From positions 1 through 22,344 of the IMG/VR virus record IMGVR_UViG_3300000596_000003: a DNA stretch of 22,344 bases; one strand, given 5' to 3'. The notes below the pieces were generated by a model. That model was not told the origin of the DNA. It ran no database searches and saw only the letters and a list, made by a program, of their open reading frames with translations. Positions within the stretch are counted from its first letter, which is position 1. Each line of letters opens with the position of its first letter. The position numbers and the translations under genes are program-made. This DNA comes from a virus. This document shows, piece after piece, positions 15,113 through 22,344 of this stretch.

Positions 15113-15540
15113 AACGCCTGCAAGCTCAGCACCCCCGAGGTTGGCCACTCGATGCGAAACAGGCCGTTCTCGGAGGTGCGGTCGGTGACGAAGTCGACGA
15201 ACCCGAGCAGCGGCTGCACCCCGGCGTTCATGTAGATGATCGCTCCTCTCGCGGCGATGGTCGAGTTGGGCCACTGCACCGGGTCACCGAGCAGACGGGT
15301 CCCGTTGGAGGAGGGGTCGATGACGACCGAGCGGTTGGCGATCACGGCACCGCCGACGACGTAGGCGGTGCCGGTCGTCTCGCTCGCGGACACGTCGGGA
15401 TAGGCCTCGGGACCGTCCTGGTTGAAGATGTAGCCGCTCGCCATCAGGATCACATGGATCGGGCTGGCGACCCAGCTAATCTCGGCCTCGATGAGGTTCT
15501 TGCCGCCCTTGGTGAACCACTTCGTCTCAAGGCTCGCCAT
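15109..15540 (-). CDS. Beta-rich virion-associated protein of a widespread phage type
   Basis: The 143-residue protein has the pattern of a common phage family of unknown exact role: a first strand block with SGYIFNQDGPEAYPDV, a GTAYVVGGAVIANRSVVID strand pair, WPNSTIAARGAIIYM, then LLGFVDFV and a final FRIEWPTSGVLSL strand. Members lie among head or tail genes and are likely structural (decoration, stabilisation or fibre-linked). The start ATG overlaps the preceding stop by 1 nt (TGATG). Its position, after capsid-side small genes and before the Cys-containing protein and fibre, fits a virion surface protein. The call rests on recognised pattern only. Confidence 0.6.
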   Translation of the reverse strand: MASLETKWFTKGGKNLIEAEISWVASPIHVILMASGYIFNQDGPEAYPDVSASETTGTAYVVGGAVIANRSVVIDPSSNGTRLLGDPVQWPNSTIAARGAIIYMNAGVQPLLGFVDFVTDRTSENGLFRIEWPTSGVLSLQAF

Positions 15541-15857
15541 CAGGACCCCTTCGCACCAGCGTCCTTGAGTGCGGCTCTCGCCTCGGAGGCGTCCTTGGTC
15601 GCGGCGTCTCGCTCGGCGGTGATCGAAACGATATCCTCGGTCAGGATCTCGACCTGGTCACGAAGCTTGGCCACCTCGTTCTGGTAGCCCCCAAGTTGGC
15701 TGATCCGTCGCTGAAGCTCCTCGTTCTCGGCTGCTGCCTGGACGAGCTTCGCTTCCAGCTTCTCCTCGGCGCTCTGCTTCTCGCTCTGCTCGGACTCCCC
15801 GTTTTGCTCTTCTTCCTGCTCTTCTTTCTGCTTTGGGACGGTCCTTGTTCCTGCCAT
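15540..15857 (-). CDS. Acidic coiled-coil protein
   Basis: The 105-residue product has a Glu/Gln/Ser-rich N-terminal stretch (KQKEEQEEEQNGESEQSEK) followed by heptad-like helices (EEKLEAKLVQAAAENEELQRR, VAKLRDQVEILTEDIVSITA), so a parallel coiled coil from about 30 to 95 is likely. AGGAGGA lies about 5 nt before the ATG. It sits between a zinc-ribbon gene and a beta-rich virion protein. It could be a minor scaffold, a linker or a fibre-associated stem; the sequence does not decide. Confidence 0.65.
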   Translation of the reverse strand: MAGTRTVPKQKEEQEEEQNGESEQSEKQSAEEKLEAKLVQAAAENEELQRRISQLGGYQNEVAKLRDQVEILTEDIVSITAERDAATKDASEARAALKDAGAKGS

Positions 15858-15865
15858 CGCTCCTC

Positions 15866-16228
15866 CTAGTCGTCCAAATTGACACCGCGAGGCACCACGA
15901 TGCTCGCCCCCGGCTTGAAGTTCTTGCGCTCGTCTCTCTCTTCTAGCTCGGAAAGCTCGTCGTCAATCGAGATCCGTGAGCCAACCCAGACCTTCCCCTT
16001 GTAGTGCCGCTCCAGGTTGGTGGCGGCCTCCGCCCGGACCGGGTAGGCACAGAGGGGGCAGGTGACCGGGAAGGGGACCTCGAACGGCTCGAAGCAGTTC
16101 GGGCAGACGTAGCCCTCCCTGATCCGTTGCAGGTCGTCGGAGTCTTGAAGGACGACGGTCTCGTCGTTTTCGTCTCCCGAAGCTTCGATCGCCGCGATGA
16201 TCACCGGCTTTCGCCAGCGCTCGCTCAT
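15866..16228 (-). CDS. Small zinc-ribbon protein
   Basis: The 120-residue protein has CPNC (C42, C45) and CPLC (C57, C60) separated by 11 residues, a typical four-cysteine zinc ribbon. The flanks are acidic (ASGDENDETVVLQDSDD and DDELSELEERDERK), and the C-terminus KPGASIVVPRGVNLDD is probably a strand. The start ATG overlaps the previous stop (ATGA). Zinc ribbons in phage late operons can be structural or can touch host transcription; position between head genes favours a virion or assembly role. This is inference. Confidence 0.7.
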   Translation of the reverse strand: MSERWRKPVIIAAIEASGDENDETVVLQDSDDLQRIREGYVCPNCFEPFEVPFPVTCPLCAYPVRAEAATNLERHYKGKVWVGSRISIDDELSELEERDERKNFKPGASIVVPRGVNLDD

Positions 16229-16785
16229 GCCGAGACGAAGATCGCCAGATCCTCGTCTGCCTCCTCGGTGCTGCGCAGCGCCTCCAGGGCATCGAGCACC
16301 TGCTGTCTGGCGGCGTTCTCGGACTCGTAGGCGATCACCTGATCCAGGTCGTAGCCGTCCTCGCGCACGCGCTGGGCGATCTGGGCTGCGTCCTGGAAGG
16401 CGTCGTAGTTCGGCCAGGGGGCAGGGGTGGCAGGCTTGGCGACCATGATGAAGTCGATGCCGTGCTCGAAGCGGCCGAGCAGGAACTGCTCGATCTTCTC
16501 TCGTTCTGCGTCATCGAGGCGGTGGGCCTGGGCGAAGCTGACGCTGTCGAAGACCGAGTAGCGGCCTGCCGGGTCTTCCTGGGTGACGCGGTCCTCGTAG
16601 ACACCAAGGCCCTGGTGGACGAAGTGGCGCTGGGCCGTCTCCATCTCCCAGGGGTGCATCCCGACGACGAGGAACTTGCAGTCCAGAAGCGGCTGCACCA
16701 ACTGCGAGTTCCCGTCCCCGAAGTAGTTGGTTTTGTCGAGTTGGTAACAGATCGAGTAGCCCGCGTACTTGCTGATGAACCTCAC
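16225..16785 (-). CDS. Conserved phage protein after major capsid gene
   Basis: The product is 186 residues from a GTG at 16785. A longer frame reaches 17094 but would run backward through the capsid gene; an AAGGAG site 5 nt before the GTG settles the start. The N-terminus (VRFISKYAGYSICYQ) matches the short strand motif RFhSKYxxYS common to small proteins next to actinophage head genes. The middle contains EREKIEQFLLGRFEHGIDFIMV and the end a helical acidic region. The role is unknown; a head-associated or connector-linked protein is possible. It is the first gene after the terminator-like hairpin that follows the capsid gene. Confidence 0.7.
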   Translation of the reverse strand: MRFISKYAGYSICYQLDKTNYFGDGNSQLVQPLLDCKFLVVGMHPWEMETAQRHFVHQGLGVYEDRVTQEDPAGRYSVFDSVSFAQAHRLDDAEREKIEQFLLGRFEHGIDFIMVAKPATPAPWPNYDAFQDAAQIAQRVREDGYDLDQVIAYESENAARQQVLDALEALRSTEEADEDLAIFVSA

Positions 16786-16790
16786 GTTGT

Positions 16791-16796
16791 CTCCTT
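16791..16796 (-). promoter_or_regulatory. Ribosome binding site fixing the 16785 start
   Basis: AAGGAG lies 5 nt before the GTG. It defines the N-terminus of the conserved protein and rules out the much longer frame that overlaps the capsid gene. Confidence 0.8.
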
Positions 16797-16823
16797 CTTT
16801 GTGGGGCCGTTTCCGGGTCTCCC

Positions 16824-16864
16824 AAGGAAAGAGGGGGGTTCGCCCTCCAGCGCAACCCCCCTCT
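16824..16864 (-). terminator. Terminator-like hairpin after major capsid gene
   Basis: On the minus strand AGAGGGGGGTT pairs perfectly with AACCCCCCTCT (11 bp, 13-nt loop), followed by TTCCTT. It begins 7 nt after the capsid stop. The T-rich tract is short, so readthrough into downstream genes is likely. It would give the capsid gene a higher transcript level than the genes after it. Confidence 0.65.
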
Positions 16865-16871
16865 CGCGATG

Positions 16872-18041
16872 CTAACCGGTCACGCCCTTGATCACCGCGT
16901 GGCAGGACTCCTGCGCGAACTGCAAGGAGAACTCCGTGCGGTACTCGTGCGTGACCTCGTCCGCGTCGTTTGCCTGCCGGTTGCGCAGAAGCTGCGTGTT
17001 CCGGTTGCGGAGCGGACGAAGCTGGACGTAGTCCATGTCGATCAGGAACGCCCAGCTTCCGTACTGGCTGCCGGTCGCGCTGAAGTCGTTCCACTCGCGC
17101 TTGACGACAACCGGGATGCTCCAGCCGTAAGCGCCGGAGATGTACCCGTCCACCTTCGCGCCGAACTTGCGGTCATCGACCGAGGGCGGGTTCCAGGCCG
17201 ACTTGAGGAAGCCGGAGATCGCCCTTGCAACGAGCGGTGAAGCGAACAGGACCTTGTTCTTCGAGCCGTGTGCGAGGTCGGCCTGAAGGTAGGTGTCGAA
17301 CAGGACGTGCGTCAGCGCGCCTGCCGGGTTGTGGACGTTGGTCGCGATGAACTCGACCGCTCCACCGCAGTAGCCGATGGAGTTCGGGGCAGCGGTGGTG
17401 AAGGAGCGGGCACCCCAGAACAGGGTCTGCTCGATCGCCCGCTTGTGCTCCACGAGCTTCTTCACTTCCTCCTGCATCGGGGCGGGGCCGCCGTAGACCT
17501 CGATCACCGATTCGGTGCCGGTGAAGCCGAACGGGTCGCGCTGGATCTGGGTGTAGTTGTAGCCCAGGACCTTCTTGGTGATGTGCCGCACCCCGAGCGT
17601 CGCACCCTGCGGGGCGGCGTTCGAGACGATCAGCAGGTCGGAGATACCGGCTGCTGCCGTGCCGATGATCAGGCCGATCCCGCGCGTGACCGTGAGCACG
17701 TCGCCCGCGATCGAGTCGACGCGGAACGCTTCGCCGGTCAGCGCGACCCGGACGATGTCGCGGGGCCGGAAGTAGGCCCCCTGCCCGGTCGTGACCGTGA
17801 TCGAGGTTGCGACGTTGGTGATCGCGCCGGTCGTCGCCGACAGACGCGGGAAAAGCTGGTCTTCGAGCCAGTTGATCTGCTCTCTGACCGCCTGGTTCGA
17901 CCCGAGTTGCATCAGCATCGTCGTGAACTGAGACTCGTCCGGGTCGAGCATCTTGATCTGGTTGTCCATGTCCACGACGTTCTCGTTGGAGAGCGGGACA
18001 GTGGTGTCCACCAGACCGGTAGCAACTGCGACGTTTGCCAT
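16872..18041 (-). CDS. Major capsid protein, SU10 family
   Basis: The 389-residue protein lies after the scaffold gene and has the features of the SU10 major capsid family (HK97-type fold): an N-terminal arm, then the early segment LDPDESQFTTMLMQLGS and REQINWLEDQLFPR (53-66) containing the W-x-x-D/E signature, and beta-rich middle sections such as ITVTTGQGAYFRPRDIVRV. The C-terminal half contains the long helix EEVKKLVEHKRAIEQTLFWG. GGAG precedes the ATG by 7 nt. It is flanked by a 17-bp hairpin upstream and a terminator-like hairpin downstream. SU10-type capsids are known from podoviruses such as SU10 and phiEco32. Confidence 0.85.
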   Translation of the reverse strand: MANVAVATGLVDTTVPLSNENVVDMDNQIKMLDPDESQFTTMLMQLGSNQAVREQINWLEDQLFPRLSATTGAITNVATSITVTTGQGAYFRPRDIVRVALTGEAFRVDSIAGDVLTVTRGIGLIIGTAAAGISDLLIVSNAAPQGATLGVRHITKKVLGYNYTQIQRDPFGFTGTESVIEVYGGPAPMQEEVKKLVEHKRAIEQTLFWGARSFTTAAPNSIGYCGGAVEFIATNVHNPAGALTHVLFDTYLQADLAHGSKNKVLFASPLVARAISGFLKSAWNPPSVDDRKFGAKVDGYISGAYGWSIPVVVKREWNDFSATGSQYGSWAFLIDMDYVQLRPLRNRNTQLLRNRQANDADEVTHEYRTEFSLQFAQESCHAVIKGVTG

Positions 18042-18106
18042 TTCAGTCTCCAGTGACTTGAAGGGAAAGGTTCTTCCCGTGTCGCTAGAGGGGTGTCCTC
18101 ACCAGG

Positions 18107-18146
18107 CCCGAACGACTGGTCTACTCATTGAGTAGACCAGTTCGGG
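18107..18146 (-). promoter_or_regulatory. Long imperfect hairpin between scaffold and capsid genes
   Basis: The 12-bp perfect stem (ACTGGTCTACTC / GAGTAGACCAGT, 18115-18141) has a 3-nt loop, and a further 5 bp (CCCGA / TCGGG) pair outside a 3-nt bulge. No T-tract follows in either direction, so a plain terminator is unlikely. It begins 10 nt after the scaffold stop. An RNase processing site, attenuator or mRNA-stability element that separates scaffold from capsid expression is the best guess. Confidence 0.75.
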
Positions 18147-18155
18147 GTCTCTGGA

Positions 18156-19073
18156 CTATTCGAGGCCCGCTGCTTTACGGAACGCCGCCGAGTTCTCGAA
18201 CGCTTCGAGCCACTCGTCGTTCGGCGTTTTACGGACCGGGTTTCGGTCCGAGGATGCTGCGCCGGACGCCACCGAGGCGTCCCTGCGTGTTGCGGCTGCC
18301 TCGGCTGCCTGTTGCGCCTGGGCGTTCGCCGCTGCCTGCGAAAGTGTCCCGGCCTGCTCCGCTTTCGTCCAGCGGTAGAGGGTTTCGAGCACTTCCAGCT
18401 TGGTCTGCTTGTCGCCGCGTTCCAGGGCCGCAAGTACCGGCTTCGGGAACCCGTCGATCGCTTCGGCGGTGAGGGAGTTCATCACCAGGTCGAAGTCGGG
18501 GTGCTGCTGCTTTTTTTCCGAGTAGGCGTCGGCGAACTCCTGCGCGATCTCGTTCCGCACTGTTGTCTCACGGACGGGGGCGAACTCCTGCCGGAGTGCG
18601 TCGACCTCCCGGGCGCTCACCTGGCGAGCGTGGAAGTCCATCGCCCCCAGGTTGTCGTACTGCGACCAGGCAGCCATCGCCTGCTGGTAAAGGACGCTGT
18701 TGCCTTGCTCGATTGCCGCCTGGGCGACCACGGGAATCTGGGAGGGGTTCATGTCGAGCCACTCCCCGATCGTCTCCGGGTCGTAGGGGGCCTGCTGGGG
18801 GCGTTGTGTCTCCTGGCGGAACTGGGAGAAGTCGTCGCGCAGCGCGCGAAGCTCCTCCAGTTCAGCCCTGGAGGTCTCGCCGAGGATCGACTGGGCCTCG
18901 ATGTAGCCCTTCTCCAGGTCCTCGACCGTCTTGTACTTGCCAGCGAGAAGCGGCTCGGTGGGGGCCGCTTCTGCCTCGGTCTCGGCGGTCTCCGCCTCCT
19001 CGGCGGGCGCTTCGGGAGTGACCTCGCCGTTGTAACGGGCTGAGATCTCCTCCTCGACCGATCTCTCACTCAC
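18156..19073 (-). CDS. Capsid scaffolding protein
   Basis: The 305-residue product is charged, lacks cysteine and is helical. The first 45 residues are Glu/Ala-rich (EAPAEEAETAETEAEAAP), followed by LAGKYKTVEDLEKGYIEAQ (43-61), a motif common at the start of phage scaffold proteins. A coiled-coil stretch (RAELEELRALRDDFSQFRQE) and a long helical middle follow, with Gln/Ala-rich repeats around 250-270. The C-terminus DEWLEAFENSAAFRKAAGLE is helical and basic to acidic, as in the capsid-binding tail of scaffolds. It precedes the capsid gene directly. The GTG start overlaps the previous stop (GTGA) and has GAGGAAG upstream. Confidence 0.85.
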   Translation of the reverse strand: MSERSVEEEISARYNGEVTPEAPAEEAETAETEAEAAPTEPLLAGKYKTVEDLEKGYIEAQSILGETSRAELEELRALRDDFSQFRQETQRPQQAPYDPETIGEWLDMNPSQIPVVAQAAIEQGNSVLYQQAMAAWSQYDNLGAMDFHARQVSAREVDALRQEFAPVRETTVRNEIAQEFADAYSEKKQQHPDFDLVMNSLTAEAIDGFPKPVLAALERGDKQTKLEVLETLYRWTKAEQAGTLSQAAANAQAQQAAEAAATRRDASVASGAASSDRNPVRKTPNDEWLEAFENSAAFRKAAGLE

Positions 19074-19336
19074 GCTGCTTCCTCCTTGGGTCTGCTCTTG
19101 GCGAGATCGCGTTCGAGCGTTCTTGCGGCCTTGTCGGGGTATCGCACTGCTGCCAGCAGTCCGGCCCAGTAGCCGCGCTTGTACTCAAAGTCGTCGAAGG
19201 GGTGGCCGGTGGTCATCATCGTCCGGGCCAGGGCGGTGGAGTAGTCGAGGTACAGGGCCTCGATCTCGGTTTTTAGCTCCTGGAAGGGAAGGTAGCTGGC
19301 GAGCGCCTGGATCTTGGCGGCGCGCTCTGCGTCCAC
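19070..19336 (-). CDS. Small conserved protein between portal and scaffold
   Basis: The 88-residue product starts at GTG, sharing one base with the portal stop (TAGTG). It is helical (AAKIQALASYLPFQELKTEIEALY) and has the segment FEYKRGYWAGLLAAVRYP near residues 50-67, an F/Y-x-R-G-x-x-x-G-L pattern seen in small proteins next to podoviral portals. The function of these proteins is not established. A helper in portal or scaffold assembly is plausible from position. Confidence 0.65.
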   Translation of the reverse strand: MDAERAAKIQALASYLPFQELKTEIEALYLDYSTALARTMMTTGHPFDDFEYKRGYWAGLLAAVRYPDKAARTLERDLAKSRPKEEAA

Positions 19337-21180
19337 TACTGGTTCACCGGGCCACCCGTGGTTGCGCCCATCCGCTGGAGGGCTGCAACCGGGGACTGGG
19401 AGAAGGCATTGGAGGGGGAGTTCACGTCCGTTGCCTGCGGGGCACTAACGCCCCCTCCCGGTGCTTGTGCCGCCGAGGCAGATGGGGGCGCACCGGGAGG
19501 AAGCTGCTGCATGTTCGGCAAGACCGGCGCGAGCGTGTAGAAGGGCGCGGTGTCGGTGATGTCGAACGATTCGAGGTAGCGGTCCATGAACGCCTTCAGG
19601 TTGAGCGGCGTCTTCGACTGCGCGAAAGGCAGCGCGGAGGAGACCGCGACCTGGAGCATCGCCTGCGCCTCGGCGCGGCGCTCCTGGCGCATCAGCGACT
19701 CGTCCATCGAGGCGAGGGCGAGGTGGTAGCGGCCCTGGATCTCCATCGGGGTGATCCGGATCATCTCCTGCTCGCCGTCGGCCCCGAGTTGGGATAGGTA
19801 GCGGTCGTTGCGGATGAACTGCTGGTTCATCGCGATCCACTGCTCGCCGACCCGGTTGTAGGCCCAGGTGTAGTTCATCTTCTTGGCCGCGATCCGCCGC
19901 TGCGCGAGCGTGGTGAAGATGCTCGCTGCGGTGGCGGTGTTGTTGTCCAACTGTGAGGAGTCGCCGCCCAGCAGCGGCATCCCGCCGGAGATGTTCTGCA
20001 TGTCCTGCTTGATCTCCGACTCTGCGCGCAGGGCTAGCTCGGCGGTGATCGGCGGTGTCTCCAGGAACTTGACCTGGTTTACGTCGTCGACGAGCCAGCG
20101 CTCGCCGGGGGCGAAGACGTACTCGTCCGGGTCGTCAACGTCGGAGCGGATGATCGCGATCGCGTTGTTCAGAAGCTGGAGGTTGTCGAGGCGCTGGTTC
20201 TGGAGCGTCCAGAGCATCTCCTGCAAGTCCTGGATCACCTCGACCTCGCTGATCCCCGGGATGCGGAACAGGTCGGGCATCGAGGAGGTGACGACGAACG
20301 GGTAGCCGCCGTGCCAGAACGGGTTCGGCTTCGCGAGGCCGCCGGGGGTCAGGCAGACGGCGCGGTTCCCGATCGTGACCACCCAGATCTCGCCTTCGCT
20401 GTAGAACCAGTGCTCCAGCACCTCAACCTGGTTTTTGGCCCGGTTGACGTTGAAGAGTTCGTTCTCGCGCCGGGTCAGCGCGCCCGAGTAGTCCTTGGTG
20501 TCGGAGAGATCCTTGACGTTCGCGTACACGCCCGCCGCTTCCAGTTGTCGCAACTCGTCGAGCGAGTACCAGCAGCGGTGGGTGACCCGCATCGACTTCT
20601 CAAGGCTGGTCGCTGCTTCGTGCCAGAAGAAGTCGCGCACATCGACAACCTCCATCGTCGGGTCGTTGTGGAAGATCTCGGTTCCCTCGACCGCGCCCAG
20701 GCTCGGCATCGTGATCCCCTCGATGTCGGTCGGGACCTGCCTGACCCCGAGCCTGCGGGTCGTCCCTTCCGAGTAGCGCCAGTAGTTCTTGGCGACGGTC
20801 AGTCCGGCGATGAAGCCCTGCATCGCGAACGGGCGCTGCTTCTCGGAGAACTTGTCGATGTCCTGCTGGTAGGCGAGGAGCGCCTGCATCTTCTTGGCTC
20901 CATGGAGGTCTGCTGGCTGGTCGAAGCGGGGGCGGGCCTTGACCCGCCACTGCGGGTTCGGGTCGAGCGCCGAGGCGATCATCGTCTCGATGATCTGAAG
21001 GACGTACTTGGGGGCCTGCTTGTTGTTCCAGGTCTGGGCTTCGGAGCGCTGCTCGATCACGCCCCGGTAGGCGCGGTAGCGGCGGTCGACATCCTCGGCG
21101 AAGCTGTCGTGGGCTTTCGAGTCGCGCTCGAACGCGGCCATCACCCTGTTGACGGACTCAGCTTCGGAGCGTTTGCTCAC
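19336..21180 (-). CDS. Portal protein
   Basis: The protein has 614 residues, within the normal range for podoviral portals. It starts with helices (NRVMAAFERDSKAHDSFAED), then QAPKYVLQIIETMIASALDP, a wing region with beta strands (GEIWVVTIGNRAVCLTPGG), an extended stretch with FRIPGISEVEVIQDLQEMLW, and the helical stem/crown region including ATAASIFTTLAQRRIAAKKMNYTWAYN. The C-terminus is Pro/Gly/Ala-rich. The order portal-small protein-scaffold-capsid is the standard head module, which supports the call. The start is GTG in a GTGA overlap with the preceding gene. It forms the twelve-subunit DNA gate at one capsid vertex. Confidence 0.85.
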   Translation of the reverse strand: MSKRSEAESVNRVMAAFERDSKAHDSFAEDVDRRYRAYRGVIEQRSEAQTWNNKQAPKYVLQIIETMIASALDPNPQWRVKARPRFDQPADLHGAKKMQALLAYQQDIDKFSEKQRPFAMQGFIAGLTVAKNYWRYSEGTTRRLGVRQVPTDIEGITMPSLGAVEGTEIFHNDPTMEVVDVRDFFWHEAATSLEKSMRVTHRCWYSLDELRQLEAAGVYANVKDLSDTKDYSGALTRRENELFNVNRAKNQVEVLEHWFYSEGEIWVVTIGNRAVCLTPGGLAKPNPFWHGGYPFVVTSSMPDLFRIPGISEVEVIQDLQEMLWTLQNQRLDNLQLLNNAIAIIRSDVDDPDEYVFAPGERWLVDDVNQVKFLETPPITAELALRAESEIKQDMQNISGGMPLLGGDSSQLDNNTATAASIFTTLAQRRIAAKKMNYTWAYNRVGEQWIAMNQQFIRNDRYLSQLGADGEQEMIRITPMEIQGRYHLALASMDESLMRQERRAEAQAMLQVAVSSALPFAQSKTPLNLKAFMDRYLESFDITDTAPFYTLAPVLPNMQQLPPGAPPSASAAQAPGGGVSAPQATDVNSPSNAFSQSPVAALQRMGATTGGPVNQ

Positions 21181-21542
21181 AGGCGCTTTCTCATCAGCCT
21201 GGTCGCGGGGCCTCCGCCGAGGGCCGCCTCGGCGTCCTGCTGGTCTTTTGCCAGGTACTGGTGCAGGGTCGCCAAGAGCTTCGACATCGTCGCCTGGTCT
21301 TCGGCGTCGCGCTCGACCGAGATGTAGCGGTTGGCTAGCTCGATCATCTGCTTGAGGATGTCGATCGGCTCATCCTCGGGTCCGCCTGCGGTCGGTTCGG
21401 CGGGGGACGGCGCTGCTGGCGCTCCTGCCCCACCCCCAAGCAGAGCCATTAGCTCGGGCGGCAGGCCCCCATCCTCCGGGGGCGCTCCGCCCAGGTCGGG
21501 TGGCGCTCCCCCGTAGGGGTCTTCGGGCATGAACTGTGACAT
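21177..21542 (-). CDS. Small acidic protein before portal
   Basis: The 121-residue product has a Pro/Gly-rich, probably disordered N-terminal half (GGAPPDLGGAPPEDGGLPPE, LLGGGAGAPAAPSPAEP) and a helical second half (DILKQMIELANRYISVERDAEDQATMSKLLATLHQYLA). AAGGAGG lies 5 nt before the ATG, one of the best ribosome binding sites in the operon. It overlaps the portal start by 4 nt. Similar short helical proteins are found just before portals of metagenomic podoviruses; a portal- or terminase-linked role is inferred only from position. Confidence 0.65.
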   Translation of the reverse strand: MSQFMPEDPYGGAPPDLGGAPPEDGGLPPELMALLGGGAGAPAAPSPAEPTAGGPEDEPIDILKQMIELANRYISVERDAEDQATMSKLLATLHQYLAKDQQDAEAALGGGPATRLMRKRL

Positions 21543-21551
21543 CGAGCCTCC

Positions 21552-22344
21552 TTAGGCGAGCGGCGGTCCGCCGCGCGGGTCCGTCGTGCCAAGCATGTCA
21601 ACGTGGACCGGGTCGGGTTGGCCGTGGTAGAAGCCGGGGACGTTCCCGGAGCGAAGGCCGAAGCGCCCAACGACCGGCTGGAGCGCGATCCCGAGCGGGA
21701 TGCGCTGCCCGTTGATGATCGCGTAGCCGTCGATCGCGTGTCCGGTCAGGTGGTTGGAGCGCGGCACTCCGCCAACGGCCTTGTTGTGGGCGGGGCTGCG
21801 GTAACCGGAGGTGATCTGGATCTCGGTCGCACCGACCGCCTTGGCCGCGTCGGCGACGAGCGCCGCGAAGACCGGGTCGATGCCGGTCGCCTCGCCGGTG
21901 AAGGAAACCTTGCCCTGCGCCTTCGGCGCGCTGTAGCCGCTCGTGACCGGGAAGCTGTAGCCGCCGCCCGACCAGAGCCTGAACGCGGACTGGAGTTCGG
22001 GGTCGGAGGCGAGGGCGTAGGGGTTACCGGAGGCGAGCGCCTTTCGGATCGCGCTGAAGTTCGACTGCGAGAACATCTTCGCGAGCGCGCTCGTTCCCGC
22101 CTCGAAGGAGGGGTAGCTCTGGACGCCCGCCCTGTTCGTGCCGCGGCTACCGCCGACCGGGAGCGTCGTCCCGAGCAGGTTGAAGCGGTCGATCTCCTGC
22201 GGGACGCCCTCGCGTCGCGCCCAGGCACCGAGAAAGGCCAGGTTCTGCGGGGTGGTCGGCAACCCCAGCTTGTTGAGGACGGTCGAGAAGTAGCGGCTGT
22301 TGGATCCGTCTGAGGGTTGAGAGTACTGATCTGTCGAGTACTGG
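21552..22344 (-). CDS. Peptidoglycan hydrolase: lysozyme-like domain plus M15 peptidase, 5' end outside window
   Basis: The frame runs open to the right edge, so the gene is cut there; 263 residues are visible. A TTG at 22262 could be read as a start, but the 27 codons before it continue the first domain (FSTVLNKLGLPTTPQNLAFL), so it is not chosen. The first domain has the ALxAW-xxEG style helix and the NLLGTTLPVGGS and GVQSYPSFEAG segments of actinophage lysozyme-like domains. The last 110 residues have SGYRSPAHNKAVGG, SNHLTGHAIDGY and PDPVHVDM, the zinc-binding His, Asp, His of M15 peptidases. It probably cuts glycan and peptide cross-links, perhaps as a virion-associated lysin because it precedes the portal. 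Confidence 0.8.
   Translation of the reverse strand, partial: QYSTDQYSQPSDGSNSRYFSTVLNKLGLPTTPQNLAFLGAWARREGVPQEIDRFNLLGTTLPVGGSRGTNRAGVQSYPSFEAGTSALAKMFSQSNFSAIRKALASGNPYALASDPELQSAFRLWSGGGYSFPVTSGYSAPKAQGKVSFTGEATGIDPVFAALVADAAKAVGATEIQITSGYRSPAHNKAVGGVPRSNHLTGHAIDGYAIINGQRIPLGIALQPVVGRFGLRSGNVPGFYHGQPDPVHVDMLGTTDPRGGPPLA

Noticed and set aside
15113-15274. N-terminal extension of the gene ending at 14705
   Set aside because: The upstream residues are Arg/His-rich shadow sequence of the beta-rich virion gene; the TTGA overlap at 15112 fits the operon's coupling style.
16786-17094. N-terminal extension of the gene ending at 16225
   Set aside because: It would read through the capsid gene in another frame with Arg/Pro-rich residues; a clear AAGGAG before the GTG at 16785 gives the better start.
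18107-18146. Hairpin read as a factor-independent terminator
   Set aside because: No T-rich tract follows on either strand, so it is reported as a regulatory or processing structure.

Overview
The window is part of a tailed-phage (Caudoviricetes) genome or prophage, GC-rich throughout, with dense gene packing and many 1-8 nt overlaps between genes. The gene set points to a short-tailed podovirus with an SU10-like capsid: portal, scaffold, SU10-family major capsid protein, P22 gp10-like tail nozzle, and three large internal (ejection) proteins. The base composition, frequent GTG starts, a small C/C/H/H protein and the lysin types suggest a high-GC Gram-positive (actinobacterial) host; this is inference. 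No terminase, polymerase, integrase, tRNA or CRISPR array was seen, so replication and packaging genes presumably lie outside the window.

Left arm (1-1492, plus strand): five small overlapping genes of unknown function, the first cut by the window edge. Genes 2 and 3 look like tandem paralogues. Their last codons carry a repeated GGGGAG element that doubles as the ribosome binding site of the next gene. The arm ends in a strong UUCG-loop terminator at 1512-1539, where it converges with the late operon.

Late operon (1546-22344, minus strand, so read from high to low coordinates): lysozyme-like/M15 peptidase protein (cut by the right edge), small acidic protein, portal, small protein, scaffold, 17-bp hairpin, major capsid protein, terminator-like hairpin, conserved protein, zinc ribbon, coiled coil, beta-rich virion protein, Cys-containing repeat protein, tail fibre, small protein, endolysin, two tiny single-span membrane proteins (holin candidates), head-tail adaptor, tail nozzle, small protein, and finally three internal virion proteins of 279, 628 and 1412 residues.

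How the parts fit: portal, scaffold and capsid protein build the prohead. The adaptor and nozzle close it as a short tail, and the fibre binds the host. The three internal proteins probably enter the cell with or ahead of the DNA. The endolysin and small membrane proteins release progeny. The most unusual element is a segment inside the 1412-residue internal protein (3691-4209) that resembles the ADP-ribosyltransferase domain of polyvalent phage proteins, which suggests an effector delivered during DNA entry. This rests on motif recognition only. Five N-termini were set from ribosome binding sites, stop-start overlaps or an open frame at an edge rather than the longest frame (16785, 15112, 10889, and the two edge genes).
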